From positions 692,033-756,032 of the forward strand of contig CAUJNA010000458.1 in assembly GCA_963377175.1 (NCBI GenBank): a stretch of 64,000 bases of DNA. The letters are read 5' to 3'. A program made the position numbers and the translations under genes. The stretch comes from Effrenium voratum. Its lineage: Eukaryota > Sar > Dinophyceae > Suessiales > Symbiodiniaceae. This document shows, piece after piece, positions 12,852 to 27,075 of this stretch (its first letter is position 1; each line of letters starts with the position of its first letter). The notes beneath the pieces were generated by a model. It was not told the origin of the DNA. It did no database searches and saw only the letters and a list, made by a program, of their open reading frames with translations.

Positions 12852-12923
12852 CGAGGAACACGTAGAGCCGCGTTCCGGTGCTGCCAGCGTCGCACACCGC
12901 GAAGTACTCGACGGTCGAGTCGC
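12852..12923 (-). CDS. Exon of GDA1/CD39-family apyrase (conserved region 1, DAGSTGTR)
   Basis: The minus strand reads VEYFAVC followed by DAGSTGTRLYVF. DAGSTGTR is the signature phosphate-binding loop (apyrase conserved region 1) of GDA1/CD39 NTPDases. The acceptor GGACTCAG precedes the exon and the frame is set by it. The 3' end is uncertain: CTCG followed by GC would be a GC donor at 12852, but donors a few bases further on are also possible. Together with the exons at 10079 and 8866 this gives the family's motifs in the right order on one strand. The upstream N-terminal exons, which might carry a signal peptide or membrane anchor, were not found. Confidence 0.75.
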
Positions 12924-15900
12924 CTGAGTCCAGGGGTGGTTGTAAATACCCCTTTTACATACCCCTTGGGCAAATGAACCCGACAGGCCTGCTGATGTTC
13001 ACACCCCCAAATGGGATTACACTACCCATGTAACGTGGGTTGGAAACCAGGAAAGCCAAGGGGTATGAACAAGGGGTATGAACAAGGGGTATGTACTTCC
13101 ACCCTTAGACTGAGGCCCAGTTTGGTCAAAGCTTGAACTTTCTCCCTCCTCGCTATGATACGGATACCAGCTTTAACTTTGCTAGACGGCTGAAGGTTAA
13201 TCTAGGGGTTGGTTCTCCTTTTTTTTTAGTTATTTTAGCAACAAAACAGGGTTTCAGGGACCAGGGATTTCGGTGGCTTTCCGCAAAGACGGTTCCCTGC
13301 ATGGGGAAGTTTGCCCCTTGCTCAAAGACATACGGACCAGACTAAACCCAAAACGAAAACGAGCTCGGCGCCAGGTGGCAGGCTCTCAGCACTTGACGGG
13401 CCGATACCCCACAGGTCAAATGTCAACCCCGTTTTGTTGTCCTGATAAGTTCGTGGCCGGCCGCAAGTAGTGCAGAATCGTTCAGCTCGAGTGGCAACAA
13501 ATGTGGCTGGGCCTCTTGAATCACAAATCGCAACTGTTGCAAATGGGCCACAGGCTTCGACAGGATGCTGACATGCTTCTCAATCCAGCGGGACCCAACT
13601 AACAGGTTGCCTACCCCATTTCAGATGGAATCCTTCCCTTCTTGGGGAACCACCCCCGCGATAATCCCCCAGGTTGGTTGATCCAGGGTCGACATTGCCC
13701 TATGAGACTCGTGTAAACGAAGAAACACAAAACGCAAAGAATGGTTTTGCCCCAGGCCAACCCAACAAACCAGAATCATACGAATCTGGTGTAACACCAT
13801 CCCTGAAACGGCCATTAGGTTCCAGTTAACAAGATAATCGACGGAACGACCGCGTCAACTTCCCGTATGTTCCGCCGTATTTGTTAGTGGTGAGAATCAC
13901 ACAGGTTACTGACTTGGGGACTTAGGGCTACAACATGCTGCCAGAACCTCGGATGTACTAACTTGCCAGGTTCGGAGTTTCAGCCAAACAGTCAAACGGC
14001 ACAAACCTAAAAGGGACCTGAAAAGGACGCCCTGGTGCCCTTTGACTAGCTGGGTTGCCTGCCCTCCGCACCGGGAAGCTGGTTGCAAAAGAACGTGAAG
14101 GAACAAAAGAAGAAACACCTAGCTAAGTCTCTGGCACTGCAAGCACCCGTCCCATTTGGCTTCTTGGGGAGAGTTGAGCTTGCCTCAAAAACATGGGGAA
14201 CTCCAGAAAAGGTCGGTTTCCTGTTGGTTTCCCAAGAAAAAGGGTTCCTCCAAGAACCAGGTTGCTATGCAAAGCCTTGTTCCGAGCCTGCGATGAGCGG
14301 CAGCAGAGTAAAGAACGCTCGAAGCAGCGCCATGGCCTGTCGAATGAAACCTCAGTTAAACCACACTATTTCAAGAGAGGGGGCGTTGGGGGAGCATCCC
14401 CCATTTTCATTTTTCTCGTCTTCCTCCCCAGTCGTTAACAAAGATGGCTTTCCCGTTGTTTCACCCGTTTGCCCAGTGATCGGTTTTGAAGCAGAGGGAA
14501 AGCCAGCAAACAGAAAGGGACAAAGGCGTCTGGGAGCCTACACGAGCAGAATCCAACCCCTCACCTGCACCTCATGCTTCCCCAAAATGAACCCCAGAAA
14601 GGTTTGTCATTTTTGAGGGTACCCTTTTGTGTTAAAGGGAAACTCCACGAAACCCACGTGCATCCACAGAGAAAACCCTTTTGAGCCTTCAGGAAACCCA
14701 GGGAACTGCGCGGCGGGGCCGAAATCCCGCGCCTGACCTGCCGCTTCGTCGGCTCGGTTCCCCGGGGTCTCCCCCCTCCACTCTTCCCCGTTCAGCCGGC
14801 GCATGGGCGACCCGGCGACACGAATTGGCTTCTGGGCTGTGTGGATCCAGAATTCGATTTACCTTGACTTACATGGCCCCTGCAACACATTCCTTTTGGA
14901 ATCTCCTGATAGGGAACCCCCCTTTTTTGGTGTCCATGTTTGTCTGCAGGGGAGTGTCGTTTAACCCGCCTCTGAAAGAAAGCACAGCTTTCATGGCCAA
15001 ATAAAGCAACATAGGGTTTACCCACCTAAGCCCAAATATGGCCTGAACGATTGTTCCTGTGCGTGTAGGAAAAGGAAAATGGGGCTGTTTGGTCAATGCC
15101 TGAAACTGCCTGAGTCTCAGTCACCTTTGTTCAGCGTCCCTTTTCATGTTGACCCGCAGGGCCGTCTGCTTAGTCCCCTGTTCTATCACTCACCACGTGT
15201 TGGCACAAAGGACCACGAAACTGAAAAGGCCTCTTTTTGCACCATCCAAATTGGACCATTGTTCAGTGCTTCCTCCAAATGCTCTGTCCAATCTCTCGCA
15301 AACGGGTGAAATCCCAAGGGCCTTCCAGGAATCCCAGACCTTGGCAGAAGCCTTTTAGGTGTCTGGGCCCCTGGATTCTGGAAACCTCGGGTTAGGAGTC
15401 GTGTGGACCCAAATGGAAGCAAACTTTTTGGCGCTAAATGGGAGGTGCCTCCATGGAGTCACCAACATCTACGCGCGTGCGGGTACGCGTGTGCGGGCTC
15501 CCTTTTTACCGCATGCATTCACTGGGCGTCCTCTCAGCTGGAGGTACTCCATGACACAAGCAACAGACCAAACATGGTGTCACAGCCCAGTTTAGTTAAG
15601 CCAGGGTTTTCATTATTTTACCCTATGCGCCGGACACTGGAAATGTGTGTGTGTGTGTCCCCTGGGTAATTATATTGCAAATCTGAAGAGTGCCCCATCC
15701 CTCCCAAATGGATCACACACCGCCAGCAAAGGGCCTGGAATTGAAGTGCTTGGGAACATCTCCTGGTCATTGCACGCTTGCCAAGGGGCAAATCCAACTG
15801 GGAAAGCGGATGCTGGGTTAACATCTCCGCTTGGCAAACGGCCCCTGATATCCATTGGCTTTGGAGTGGCAAACTAGATGCTGAACTCCTAGTCCCCCGA

Positions 15901-18189
15901 AAGGAATGGGCGGGCAAATGCACGTCAGGTCTGCTCGCATCGAGCACATCGCCTGATTCAGCTGCAGAGGATCTTGGCTTGTGGCAATTGCTAAATCTTT
16001 CCGGAGCCGGCACCCAGGAATGGGGGGAGGCTGAAAGTCTGAAAGTGGCGAAGCTGACGCCGCAACCAAATGTCACAAGGAAAGGCTTGAACATTGGGCA
16101 CGAAGAATGCCTGTTATCTTGCGACCCATTCCCTTGATACCGGCACCGTGTGCTCTTATTCTCGAGCCCCATGGCCCCAACTTCCATTGCCACAGGCGTT
16201 TGGCGCCACGGCTACACGTGCCCAAATTTCAAAGAGCTCGCTCTGTCCATTGAAGCTTCCATTGGAATGCTCCGTGCGACTTCAAGCATCTTCCTTGAAG
16301 AGTTAAAAAGGCTTTTGATCTAACCCCTCCTGCCCCCAGTAATACTGGCACAATATATGTGCAAGCCACCTGTTGTGGACATGGGAAAGTGAGTCCCCCT
16401 GGTTGTTGATTGAAACCTTGCGAGTCCCCCATACCTCTCAAGTTGACCATAGATAAACTGTGTATACCTGCTAAACAATTCGAGTTGGCCATGCACTCAT
16501 GCAGGTGCGTCCTTTTGAAAGGGACCCGTTTTGGATGGTAAACCGTGGCACAGCCTCCACGCAAGGGGGGGGCATCATCATTCTGGCCGTTGCCATTTTG
16601 TTCAGGGATCCTTCTTCAACTCGGCGAACCAACCAAAACAAAAAGCTGGTTCCTCAACAGAACGATGGGTGAAATGGGGAATCAGGCTTTGATGTATGAC
16701 CTTCCCCCAATGTGGGTTTCCCACGCCCTGAGCCATCAGGCGCTTGCAACCTCCCTACACCAAAACCTTTGTGCGGATACCAAACTTTGCACAGATCGGT
16801 GCGTTCGGCATGGAAGCGTCCTTAGCACGATTCCTACACGCCGGGCGAGCGCGGTCAACGGGTGCTTAGTTCGTAGTTGCGCTGCTGGTGAACCAATTGA
16901 CCTATTGGACCTTGAGCCAAAATGTAGCTCCAAGGAGGCAGTCGGGTATCAGCCTCTAATAGGGCCTTGATTGGGCCGTATCTGGGGTGGTTGGCTATCC
17001 CTAGGCCAAGGATACCCCCCCCATGTTCCCCTTTCGAGAGGAGGCCGAACAACAAATCATAATGGGATCCGAAAGATTCCACGGCACAAGGGATTGGAGA
17101 CTGTTGGCGAAAGAGGGCCCAGTGCAAGCCCAACAGTACCAGCTTCACGATTTGGTCACTAGGCTCGGACACCTGCCGTCCGACATTTCCATAAGCAACG
17201 GATCCCCTGAGACTAACAAAATTGTTAAACAAGCTCATTGCAAAGTGCCACGCTCGCGTTGGCGGAACTGGTTCTGACGGAGTCATTGGCGCGGTAACTG
17301 TGCTGCTTCAAAAGGTGCGACGTGGCAGTTGCATAGCCACATTTGCACCAAACCCGCTTGTATGTGGGCCTGAATAATTAGAATAGGGTTGTGGGGTAGT
17401 TTAAAATCAAATGTGGTCATGGTAGTAGGGGCACACTTTCAGTAATAGTTTGGCTTCTTGTTGTTTGCAGCCGAAAATGTGAAGCCAATCATCCAATCTT
17501 CAGGAATGACTTCATGGGAAACTCTTGTTGCTCCCACAAGTGCCTTTCCAACAAAGGGTCAGTCGCTTTGATCGGTCGCGACGTTTGTCTTTTTTTCTGC
17601 TAGGAGTGGCTTTTTGTTGGAGTGGCTCGCTACAAGAAGTGGCTGGATGTGAGCACCGTGACTGTGACCAAGAGAGGAGGGCGGGTGGAGGGCAACATCC
17701 CTAGCATCGCCGGGCTCAGTCTGCGCCTGATCTGTTGCCACTGCAAGACAGGCATGAGCCCCATGCTGTGTTGCAGGGCTGGTTTCAAGCCGCTTAAGTT
17801 CTTGCGGCAGGAATCGGGTAGGCTTTAGACGGTCTTAGAGCTTTGTCAGGGTTGGTGGTTGGTTCGTTTGTTTTTTGAGCTGCTTATGGTTGAACTTGGG
17901 TAAACTTGGGGGTGGGTAAACTTGGGGGTGGCTTCGGGCTGGCTTGCGTCAGGCTTCGGGGCTTGTTTCAGCTGTGCTTACTGTTGCTGAAGGGGCGGTG
18001 TTATGGGTGCGGATTTATTTTGTGTTTTTTGTTGGGTTCGTGCCAGTAAAATGCCGTAGTTTACAGCATGTTCTCGCAAAATTGACGTATTTTACACTAG
18101 CTCGTCAACATCCCCAGCATTATTTTCAACATCCCCCGCATGTCCGACCAACATCCCCAGCATCACCAACAAATTGTGGGTAACAAAAT
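12924..18189. other. Anonymous DNA, possible 5' part of apyrase gene
   Basis: No further gene is recognisable. Small details: an inverted arrangement of TACCCCTT/AAGGGGTA motifs at 12945-13095, and a coding-like plus-strand stretch at about 17622-17800 (Cys-rich, with CCHCKTG) that I cannot assign. Confidence 0.4.
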
Positions 18190-18912
18190 CTAAGGGTTGA
18201 CGGGGTCGAAAACATGATGATTCAATCAGGAAGGCATTTGAATCGCTATAAACAAAATTACAAAGTAGCGGGGTGGGTTGGGCAGGCCCCCTTCCATGAT
18301 GTTCGCAGAAGTTTCGAATAGGGGTGAATTAAATCTCTGCAAAAAGTTTAAAAGGGGGGTTGGGGGGGGGCGGCAGCCCCCCATGATGTTCGAAGACTTG
18401 ATGATTTAAATAGGGGGGCAATCAAATCTCTGTAGAAAATCTAAAAAGTAGCGGGGGGGTTGGGGGGGCGGCAGCCCTCCCCCATGATGTTCGAAGAAGT
18501 GATGATTCAAATAGGGGTGCAATAATTCAAGAAAGGGTGCGATAGAATATAAAAAGCAGCGGGAGGGTTGGCGGGGATGGCTTCCCCTTTAATATTCGAA
18601 GAAGTGCGTACATACAGACACAAATAGACTACACAGATTGCATAAAATGTTGTATTTTACATCATTTTCTTGCGAAATTAGATGCTCGAAAAAGTGATGA
18701 TTCAAAAAGGGGTGCAATTAAATCTCTGCAAGAAATCTAAAAAGTAGCGGGGAGGTTGGGGGGGAGGCGGCAGCCCCCCCCATGATGTTTGAAGAAGTGA
18801 TGATTCAAGCGGGGGTGCAATTAAATCTCTGGACACAATCTAAAAAGTAGCGGAGGGGTTGAGGGGGGAAGCCCCCCATGAGGTTAGAAGAAGTGATGAT
18901 TCAAACAGGGAG
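18190..18912. repeat. Tandem satellite of about 100 bp (TGATGATTCAAA ... AGTAGCGGGG)
   Basis: About six units. Each has GTGATGATTCAAATAGGGG, then AATTAAATCTCTGCA, then TCTAAAAAGTAGCGG, a G-run, GGCAGCCCCCC and ATGATGTTCGAAGAA. The landmark TGATGATT occurs near 18216, 18397, 18500, 18690, 18797 and 18894. The copies are degenerate, so the array is not young. Confidence 0.85.
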
Positions 18913-18939
18913 GAACTGGTGATGCTGAGGATGCGACAA

Positions 18940-19152
18940 GCCAAAGCCAAAAAGCCACCAAAAGCCGCATAAACCTACAAGAAGCCGAGAAGCCAAAAAG
19001 CCAAGAAGCCGAAAGCCAAGAAGCCAAGAAGCCAAGAAGCCAAAAGCGGGGGGAAAAAAACAACTCCCCGTGTTATTTGTATTTTTGCTGGTGTGCGACC
19101 AACCAACCAACCAACCAACCAACCAACCAACCAACCAACCAACCAACCAGCC
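18940..19152. repeat. AAGCCAAGAAGCC minisatellite followed by (CCAA)n
   Basis: Imperfect AAGCCAAGAAGCC copies from about 18940 to 19045, then, after about 50 bases, a clean (CCAA)n run from 19097 to 19150. Confidence 0.85.
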
Positions 19153-19159
19153 TTGGAGC

Positions 19160-22100
19160 CCTTGCTAAGCTGCGAGCCACTCCTAGCAAAAAAAAACGTC
19201 GCCTCCGCTTTGATCTATGGCAGGCTCTCCACAAAGCGGTTGCGAAATGACCACTGGCCTCTAGAAACACGCGCACCAAACATCATGGTACCAGAAGTGA
19301 TCCTTGGGGCACCAAACTACACTGCATCCCACAAGGTCCGACCCCAAAAGGCACGTTCGAAAATGGGATGTTGCGGTTTTTGAAATTGAATGACTGACCC
19401 TGGATGGTTTAAAGGAACAAAAGACCACCTGCATTTCGGGGTCCCTCTATGCGCCAAACACAGCAGCAGAAACCCGCCGCGCGACAGCACTGAGCGGCAC
19501 GCGACGGCTCAGAAGCACACCGGCTTCACTCGTGGGAGATATTGATTCCGCCCACATGGGAAGTGGACAAATTTGGGTACAAAAAAGGTATATAACCACA
19601 ATTCCCCGCATGGGTGAGAATTTTAATGGGTCCCGAACTCATCCATGACTTAGGTGGGGAGACAGGTCCACCAAGCATTTGGAAGGGTCTCCCTCATTGG
19701 AATCAAAAGCCATATCAGTTGGAGCTCTTCAAAGGAAACCCGCAAGAAGTTCGGTGCGCTTTGCTGAGTTGTGTCACAATCCCACAACGTTGGAAGAAAA
19801 GCCCAAAGCGGGCCAATGTTGTTGGATTCGCGCTTAAGGTTGCCAACCTAATCGAGTCTAATCGCAGGAACACTCTTCTGGATGGGCACTCACTTCCGAA
19901 CGAGTTTGTTGGCCATCGTTGGCCAAAACACGTTCAACATGGTCTTCCCAAAAAGTTAAAGTCCAGGCACTCGGGAAGTGGGGCACCGTTGAATCCCCGC
20001 AAAGATCATGAATAGCGAATTCTCGACGGGTATTGTCGTCGCAACGTGCCATGAGCCCGCCCTTCCCTGTGCCCCGTCAATTTGCTTGGGTCGCTGTTTC
20101 AGCAAAGAACGTCATTTAGAACTTGCTCTTTGGGGCCTCCTCAAGAAATTTAAGATCCCCTCAAAATGTTCACTTGAGGGGCCTAGGCAAAGATATCCCG
20201 TGACACATTTTGCAACGTTTCTCTTGGCATCACTCGTCGCGGCTGTCAGCGCCCACCGGTGGCTGGCGAGTTTTTTTCCGACCACGTCCAGGTGTGCGCA
20301 AGCTTGCGTCAAAAGGAGATTCTGTCCATGGCTCCTCTCCAAGGGCTATAACTCAAGCAGTTTTGACGCAAACCACGGCACCTGGCAAAACTTACCCCTC
20401 GTTTGGCCGCCGGCCGGAGCATTCTGGAGCAGGTCCGTGGGCGGGCATTGAGTTGACTTGCTTGCGGAAAGTGCAAACACACAAACATGATGTGTTTTTG
20501 TGACCGATATCTATGTTACTAGCTACTATGTATCTATCAATCTACATATATATATATATATATGTATATGTATCTGTGCGTCTATGTACCTATGTGTCTA
20601 TGCATCTGTGTATATGCATGTCTATGCATCTATGTATCAGTCTCCTCATCCCGTGAAATGCGGAAGCAACATTTCAGAGGAATGAACTTGGTTGCAGCCA
20701 CCACTTGCCCTAGCCGACTGTCTCTTTGAAGCGTTGCGACTCGGATGGTCTTATTCCCCATAACAATAAGCTGCCAGCTGGTTCGTGGGCAAACGATTCA
20801 AGGTCGGACAAAGGAGCAACCAAGGCAACAAGCTCGGCTGCCAGCACGTGCACACACTCACACACACACACACACTCACGTGGTTGATAGCTTCACCAGC
20901 ATGCAGCAAAGAGGTCCATTTACCAACATGTTCAATACCCCAATTTGGCACCTTACACTTTCAGGGGAGTCCGCTTCTGTGTAGCTATTGCCACATCTGC
21001 AAAAAGACCAACGTGTTGCCGTTTAGTGCGAACATGTCCCACCATATTAAGTTACCAAATAGAAGCCAACACATACTTTCTAATAAGGTAGTCTTGAAAT
21101 GGCAACCCTGTCATGCTCCGCCCAAATGCTCACATGCATGTGTTGTCCAAACAAAGGCCCAGCTGACATAGACCACATTGAGCGCCTGCACACCGCGTGA
21201 AGGCCGGACGAGACCACTCAAGGAAGACCAACAAGCAAGCAAACGATCTTTCCATCAGTCAAGGGATCCCTACAGTGGATGGACAAATCCGCTTGGCACC
21301 AGTTACTGATTCGTGGTTTAGCCTGGCATTCGTTAGGGTTCATCCATCCCAACTGGCGCAGGATTTCGGCCATCAGTAGGTTCGACAAGTCCCAACGAGA
21401 CCTGCTGACAGCGCCATTTCTCCTTGTCCGTCCTTGACTTGTCTCCCTTAAAAGCGCCCTTCCTTGGCGGGTTCCCCTAGCTGGAATGAACAAGAGCCTC
21501 CGTTTGCTTTTCGGCAGCATTCAAAAAAGCTTCATCCTCTCCCTGAGTCAACTTGTCGTAAAGCCAACAGAACTCACACAATGCTAGGCCACTTCCGTCA
21601 AAAGCAAGGGACAATCAAGAGCACCATTTCTATACTGCCCGTCCAAGGAATCCTTAAAACTGAGATGAGCATGGCCATGTAAACAACATGCACAGTCTGT
21701 GTGACCAACCTGAAAATAACGGACTCAAGAGGAAGGAATCTTGATGGGTGAGATCGTAAACACTCGCTGCACATCACTTTGCCCAAATGCTATGATAGTT
21801 GATACATTGGCCACCAAGGAGCGGAGTATATGTGTCCCGCCAAGTAGCATACCTGCCCCCGGAAGACACGAACACAACCACCTCTGCCCAATGACAAGGC
21901 ATCCTGCCTGTGTTACTTTGCAGTGGGCCGCTATCCATGAGGGTTGCGTCAGCAACTGTTGGCACACGCCTCGCGGGCGTCCGATCGGCAACGGTCATCT
22001 ATCTTGTTTCCGGAGCGACTTCCCCGGGGTGGGAACAAACAGGGGTCGGCCCGGCATGCTTCACATAGAATAACCATTCACAGATGGTACAAAGGCACGG

Positions 22101-25100
22101 CTAAGAAACTTGACATTGTCTTGGCTCAACCCCCATGGTACACCAACGAACGGTTCTGATTATGGTTCATATTTTGCCAACCTTAACAACATCGCGTGAG
22201 ACTCCTGTTCTGGAGTAGAAGTCGTATTCTTAGGACTCCACTGCCGACCTCAAAGCATGAACCTGACTAATTTGTTTACACGGTTCTCCAATTCTTCCGT
22301 GGGCGCTGCTAATGCCGCAACCCCCATCATGGAAATCCAAGCGCCTCCCTCCCCAAGAAACAGCTGTGGTAAGGCCTTAGCAAGGCCTTGATAAGGTCGG
22401 GTTGGGGGAACAACTTGGATATGGAAGTGCTCAAAAGCTCAGTGGCCCCAGGAAAGTAGGGCCACTTGTTTCAAGTGGTCGATTCTACAGGGAACTCTTC
22501 CCAAGGGAAACAAGTTGTGGGATGCTAAATGCAAGCCAAAAGAACACCGACTTCCATTGGGGCAACTCCTCATTTTCAAAACACTCATAGGTTCCCCTTC
22601 CCGCTAGCAAAGCTTTATTCCCCAAACAGAGCATTATGGGGGAGAGGGCCAAAGCATCCTATTTGGCCAAAAACAATGACAAATCCTAAAGCTGAACATG
22701 GTGTAGGCCCTCCTGCGGTTTGCCTAGTTTGCCAGCTGGCCTGGCCCGAACGAGCACGAGCTGTGGATTTGGAAGATTTCTCAACTCAGCCTTGACTCGA
22801 TTTGATTTGGTTGGGAAGAAATAGTTGACCCAGGTTGAAAGACGCCTCCAGTAGAGGACCTTCATCATGGGTGGAGCGTCTTACGCCCAGGTGAGCTGGT
22901 GAAGACTTGCCCAGATCCTCTGATCCAGCAAACAGCCTCACGGGGTCCACATAGCTTGCCCGGTTCCAGGGGTTTGGGAACTTTTTGATACAGAAACGGG
23001 AACCAAAACAAGCTTCCCGATGAAAATCGAGCCCCTGGCAGTGAGGTCTTCCAGAACAGAAAGATCACGCCACTGGCAGTGGCCAAGTACCTGGAGTCGA
23101 GCGCACAAACTCGCTGTCAAATTCGCCGCTCCCACATGGAAAAAAGACAATAATTGCTGGGCTATGGGTTTTATTATGGGAAATGGAGTGTCCCCCGCAT
23201 GTTGCTCCCAAATAAACTGTAGACTTCAGTAGATGTTGACCGAACCTCACATAGTTTACCAAAACCTCTGCTGAACAGAATGCTCACGGTTGACAGGGGT
23301 AGCGATTGGCAAAGGCCACACCAATGGTAGAAAAACATAAAAGGGCGGCCGCGCCCGCGCTGTTGACTTCCAAGATACCCAGGTGTTGATTGCGTGCATG
23401 TGCATGCAGGAAAGCATAAACCACCCCAACAACGCCCTCTCCCCAAAGCACACTAATCCCCCAACCCACGTTTGAAATGCGCCAAACAACACATCGCAAA
23501 CCAACCACTCTTGTTGCCTTGCCAATCCTGTCGAGGAACCAGAGGCGCCCCAACCCCACAGGAAAGATTCTTCGAACCTTCTTGGACCAGTTTCGCGAAA
23601 TGTTCACTCTCCGTACGGGATCCTGTTTGTCCAACACCAAAACGGCTGTTTCACATCCATGTTGCCTCTAATGGGCCCAACAAACGGGTTGGGGGTTGAA
23701 AAAACAGGGACCCCTCAGATGTTCATGCAGCCCGCACGACCCAACTTCCAGGAAGTTGTGGAGACAACCAGGGATGCTTTCGACTCCAGCTGCCGGAATT
23801 TGGCGTTCATAAACAGAATCAACCCAGCGTGTGCATTCTGTTCCCCCCTCCAAAATGGTTTCTGCGCTTTCTGAATTCCAGAGGGTCCCTTTACTTTCCC
23901 AAACAGAGTCTACAAAGCAAGCCCTGGAATCAGCTACAGCGGTTTTCAAGGCCGCAGATCCGCATCTTATCTGAAGGCCCGATGCTCCTACCATCACCCC
24001 GTGACCCTGGCAAGAGAGCTACCTATGCATCCCCCCCTATTTTTGGGCTAAAGGCTTGGCAATATCTTTAGTAGGAACCCGGCACAAAGGGACAATTATT
24101 GGGATCATCAGTTCAGCTCCAAAGGTCCTGGGGTGAGGAAACCAAACAGTGGGGCTTCATCTTGAGTCCATACAGATTTTCCCACCCACAAAGGGAACCT
24201 GTTGGGGAAGGGTCCTTTTATCTGAAATCACCCCCACCCCCGACCTTTCATACATTACTTTGGGGTTGGGGAATGTTAGCTACGTCAACAGCAGTGAACT
24301 GGCTTCACTTCCGAACTGCGCTGCTCCTCTGGATATGTCATCAAGATAATTGCCGGTCATGAAGCCATCTGCAAAAAAAACACCAAAATACATACAACCC
24401 CGCGCGCAAAAAACCCTGCACTCTTCGGGTGTGTCTTGACTGAATCTCGAATGGACAACAGTAATCCGTTTTGCCCAATCTCGGGTGTGGGGGTAAACAT
24501 CCCGCCCCCCGCTTGTTGGGACAGCAATAAACAGGGGTATTGCATTCCCTTTTCAGTCAGTCTACTAAACATCACCATGTGACAAGGCGATTATTGCGAA
24601 GTGAGGTTCTTGTGGGTTGCATCATGCATAAAGGGGGCATATAAGGACCCCTGCTTGGTGGCAAAGGCGGCAAAAGTAGAGGGGTCTGAAAAACCCACCG
24701 AAGGGTGTTTAGGGCTTCCGCAATCTGCAGGAGGAGTGTTTCTTGGGGCCACACCCACAGTCTCTCTGAAATTCCGCAGGGCACAGGATGGACAAGCAGG
24801 AGAGGACAAACGTGCCTAAGACGGAGGTGTGAATTGTGTAGTGCGCCTGACCGCGGCCCAGGGCAGCGTAATGGGGAAAGGAGGGGGGAGGAGGCTGTGG
24901 AAAAGGTGCTGCGGACACATCGAAGTGCCATTTTGCAGACTCAATGCCCCAAAAAGACAACCTTGAAGAAGGTGGCTGCAACATGGGCTCTAAATGTCCA
25001 TCAAGCAGAGCAGAAAAGTAGGAAACGAGGGAAGATTTGAGGGTCTTGGGGGTGCTTAGATGGCACCCATCAGCCGGCGATTCATATATAGAGACACCTA

Positions 25101-26870
25101 TCCAGGTTCGTACTGTTGCTCAATGCACTCCGGCAACAGGGCCCCCTACATTCCCCTCAAACATCACCCGACTTTAAAAAAACACTTTAGATGGGCCATC
25201 TGCCAATGTGTTCGAACACACCACCCGTGCCAATGAGTCGCGGGACTGGACACAACACTCCGATTCATTGCTGTCACGTTTCATGCACTCCCACAAACAG
25301 CACGGCCACTCCAACCACCCGGAAACAAGGAGGAAAGAACAAATAAGAAAAAGACAAAGCTGTTCCCTGATGGAGAAACGCACTGAGCACCAAGGCAAAT
25401 TTCGACCCTTGCGAGTTGGTCGTCTTTTCGGGGCTCGGAGCAACGGGGAACATGGAACGGCAGAGCGCGTTTGTTTAGAAGGTGTCTCCTTTTTGGAAGT
25501 TGGTAGGAGGAAACCTTGAATGCCTGCAATGCCACGGATGGGCACGAGATACAAAGGAAACTGCAACGAGGGGATCTTAAAGCGGGGTACGCCTTGGAAA
25601 ATTCTTCCATCAACCAACCAACGGACGTCTACCAAAGAAGACACTCTTTGAATCAGCTCCGGAGGTGAAACTCCCAAATGGGCTAGGAGAACTGTCTCCT
25701 TGATTTCCTGGGTTGGCCAGAGCAAGTTTGGACCTTTCAAATGCTCTTCCCCAACAGTTCAAAGTGGATCTTCGGGAGTGAGCTTTTACCCCTTGCGAAG
25801 AGAACGCTCAGTGGGAGAGACTTTTTAGTTGCTTACCGGCAAAAACGATCTTCCCAAGTTCAATGCCCTGGGAAGGAGGGGCTTTCTTGGCTAGGACGTC
25901 TAGGATCCATCCTCCCTCTAGCAAATTGCCTGGGAAACCAGCGTCAGACTCGTGTCACCCCCATGTGAGACACCTCCCCCCCCTACAAGCAAAGATCGCG
26001 AGTGCCGCAGCGAGGAATAACTTGTACAAAAACAACATGTTGCAAGTCATACATGTCGTGCATTCCCCAATGGCGCGGCAAACTGTGGCAACCGCTTGAG
26101 AGCGCTTGCGGACGGAGCGGCTCCTCTGGCGAACGCATGCTGACCGCCAGAGCCAACGAAAGCAAGCTTGGTACGCGCGTTCAAGAACCAAATCACTTTA
26201 CTTCGGACGATCGCCGCCAACAAACGCATAATCATTTTGTTGAAGTCTGTCCGAGGTGTGGATATAGCATGGCGCATCGTGTCTTTGCAGGCAGTGCAAA
26301 TGATAGCGGCTCCTGGCTGCTGCGGGAGTTTCAGCAGGAGCCTGAAGCTTCTGTTGCGGCTGTTCCACTGGCACCCAGCCACTCATTAGAGCCTCAGGCT
26401 TCGGTCAAGCTTCGGGCTGTCGCGGCTGGCCACTGGTGGGCTGTCGCGGCTGTCGTGACCGGCCACTGGCGGGAGTCTCAGGCTTCGGGCTGTCGCCGCA
26501 AGCTGTCACAGCAGTACTTGTCACAGCTGCCTGTCACAGGCTCTGTCACATCTGTCTGTCACAGGCTCTGTCGAGGGGTGGGCCAGTCCCGGAGGTTGGA
26601 TGTCACTTAAAATCTACCGTAACAACCCCAAACCTGTCGGGTGGAGACAAAACACCACATACGCCAAAACACATACGGGGGTGTCTTGTTTTTGGGGACC
26701 CACCGACATGGCTGGGTTTTCCCTTTGGTTTCGCTTCTGCTTAAAACCACAAGGAGGTACCCACAGCGTGGGCCTGGTGCAGCCAGGCTAGCCAGGGCTG
26801 CTCCCGTAGCTCCGCCCAGCGCTGGGGCTGGAAGGCCCGCAGCGACACCTGTAGTTGACAGGTTGGTTTG
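19160..26870. other. Intergenic DNA without a confident gene
   Basis: No recognisable gene on either strand. It includes a TA/TATG microsatellite (20544-20640), a CA run near 20850-20878, and a TGTCACAG-rich imperfect repeat at about 26500-26575. A few short GC-rich patches (for example about 23030-23140) have codon-like composition but cannot be assigned. Confidence 0.45.
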
Positions 26871-27075
26871 TGGTGGTGGAATTGGGTTGAGTTGGTGGAG
26901 TTGGCTGTTTTTTGGGTGGTTGAGTTGGCTGGGTTGGCTGAGTTGATGTTGGTTGGTTGGTTGAGTCGGGTTGAGTTGGTTGGTTGATGTTGGTTGATTG
27001 GGTAGTTTGTTGGACTTGGTTGGGTTGATGCTGGTTTGGTTGGGTTTAGTTTGTTGACTCGGTTGAGTTGATGTT
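26870..27075. repeat. GGTTGAGTTGG minisatellite
   Basis: Degenerate TTGGTTGAGTTGGTTGG copies with no other content. Open frames through it are artefacts of the repeat. Confidence 0.75.
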
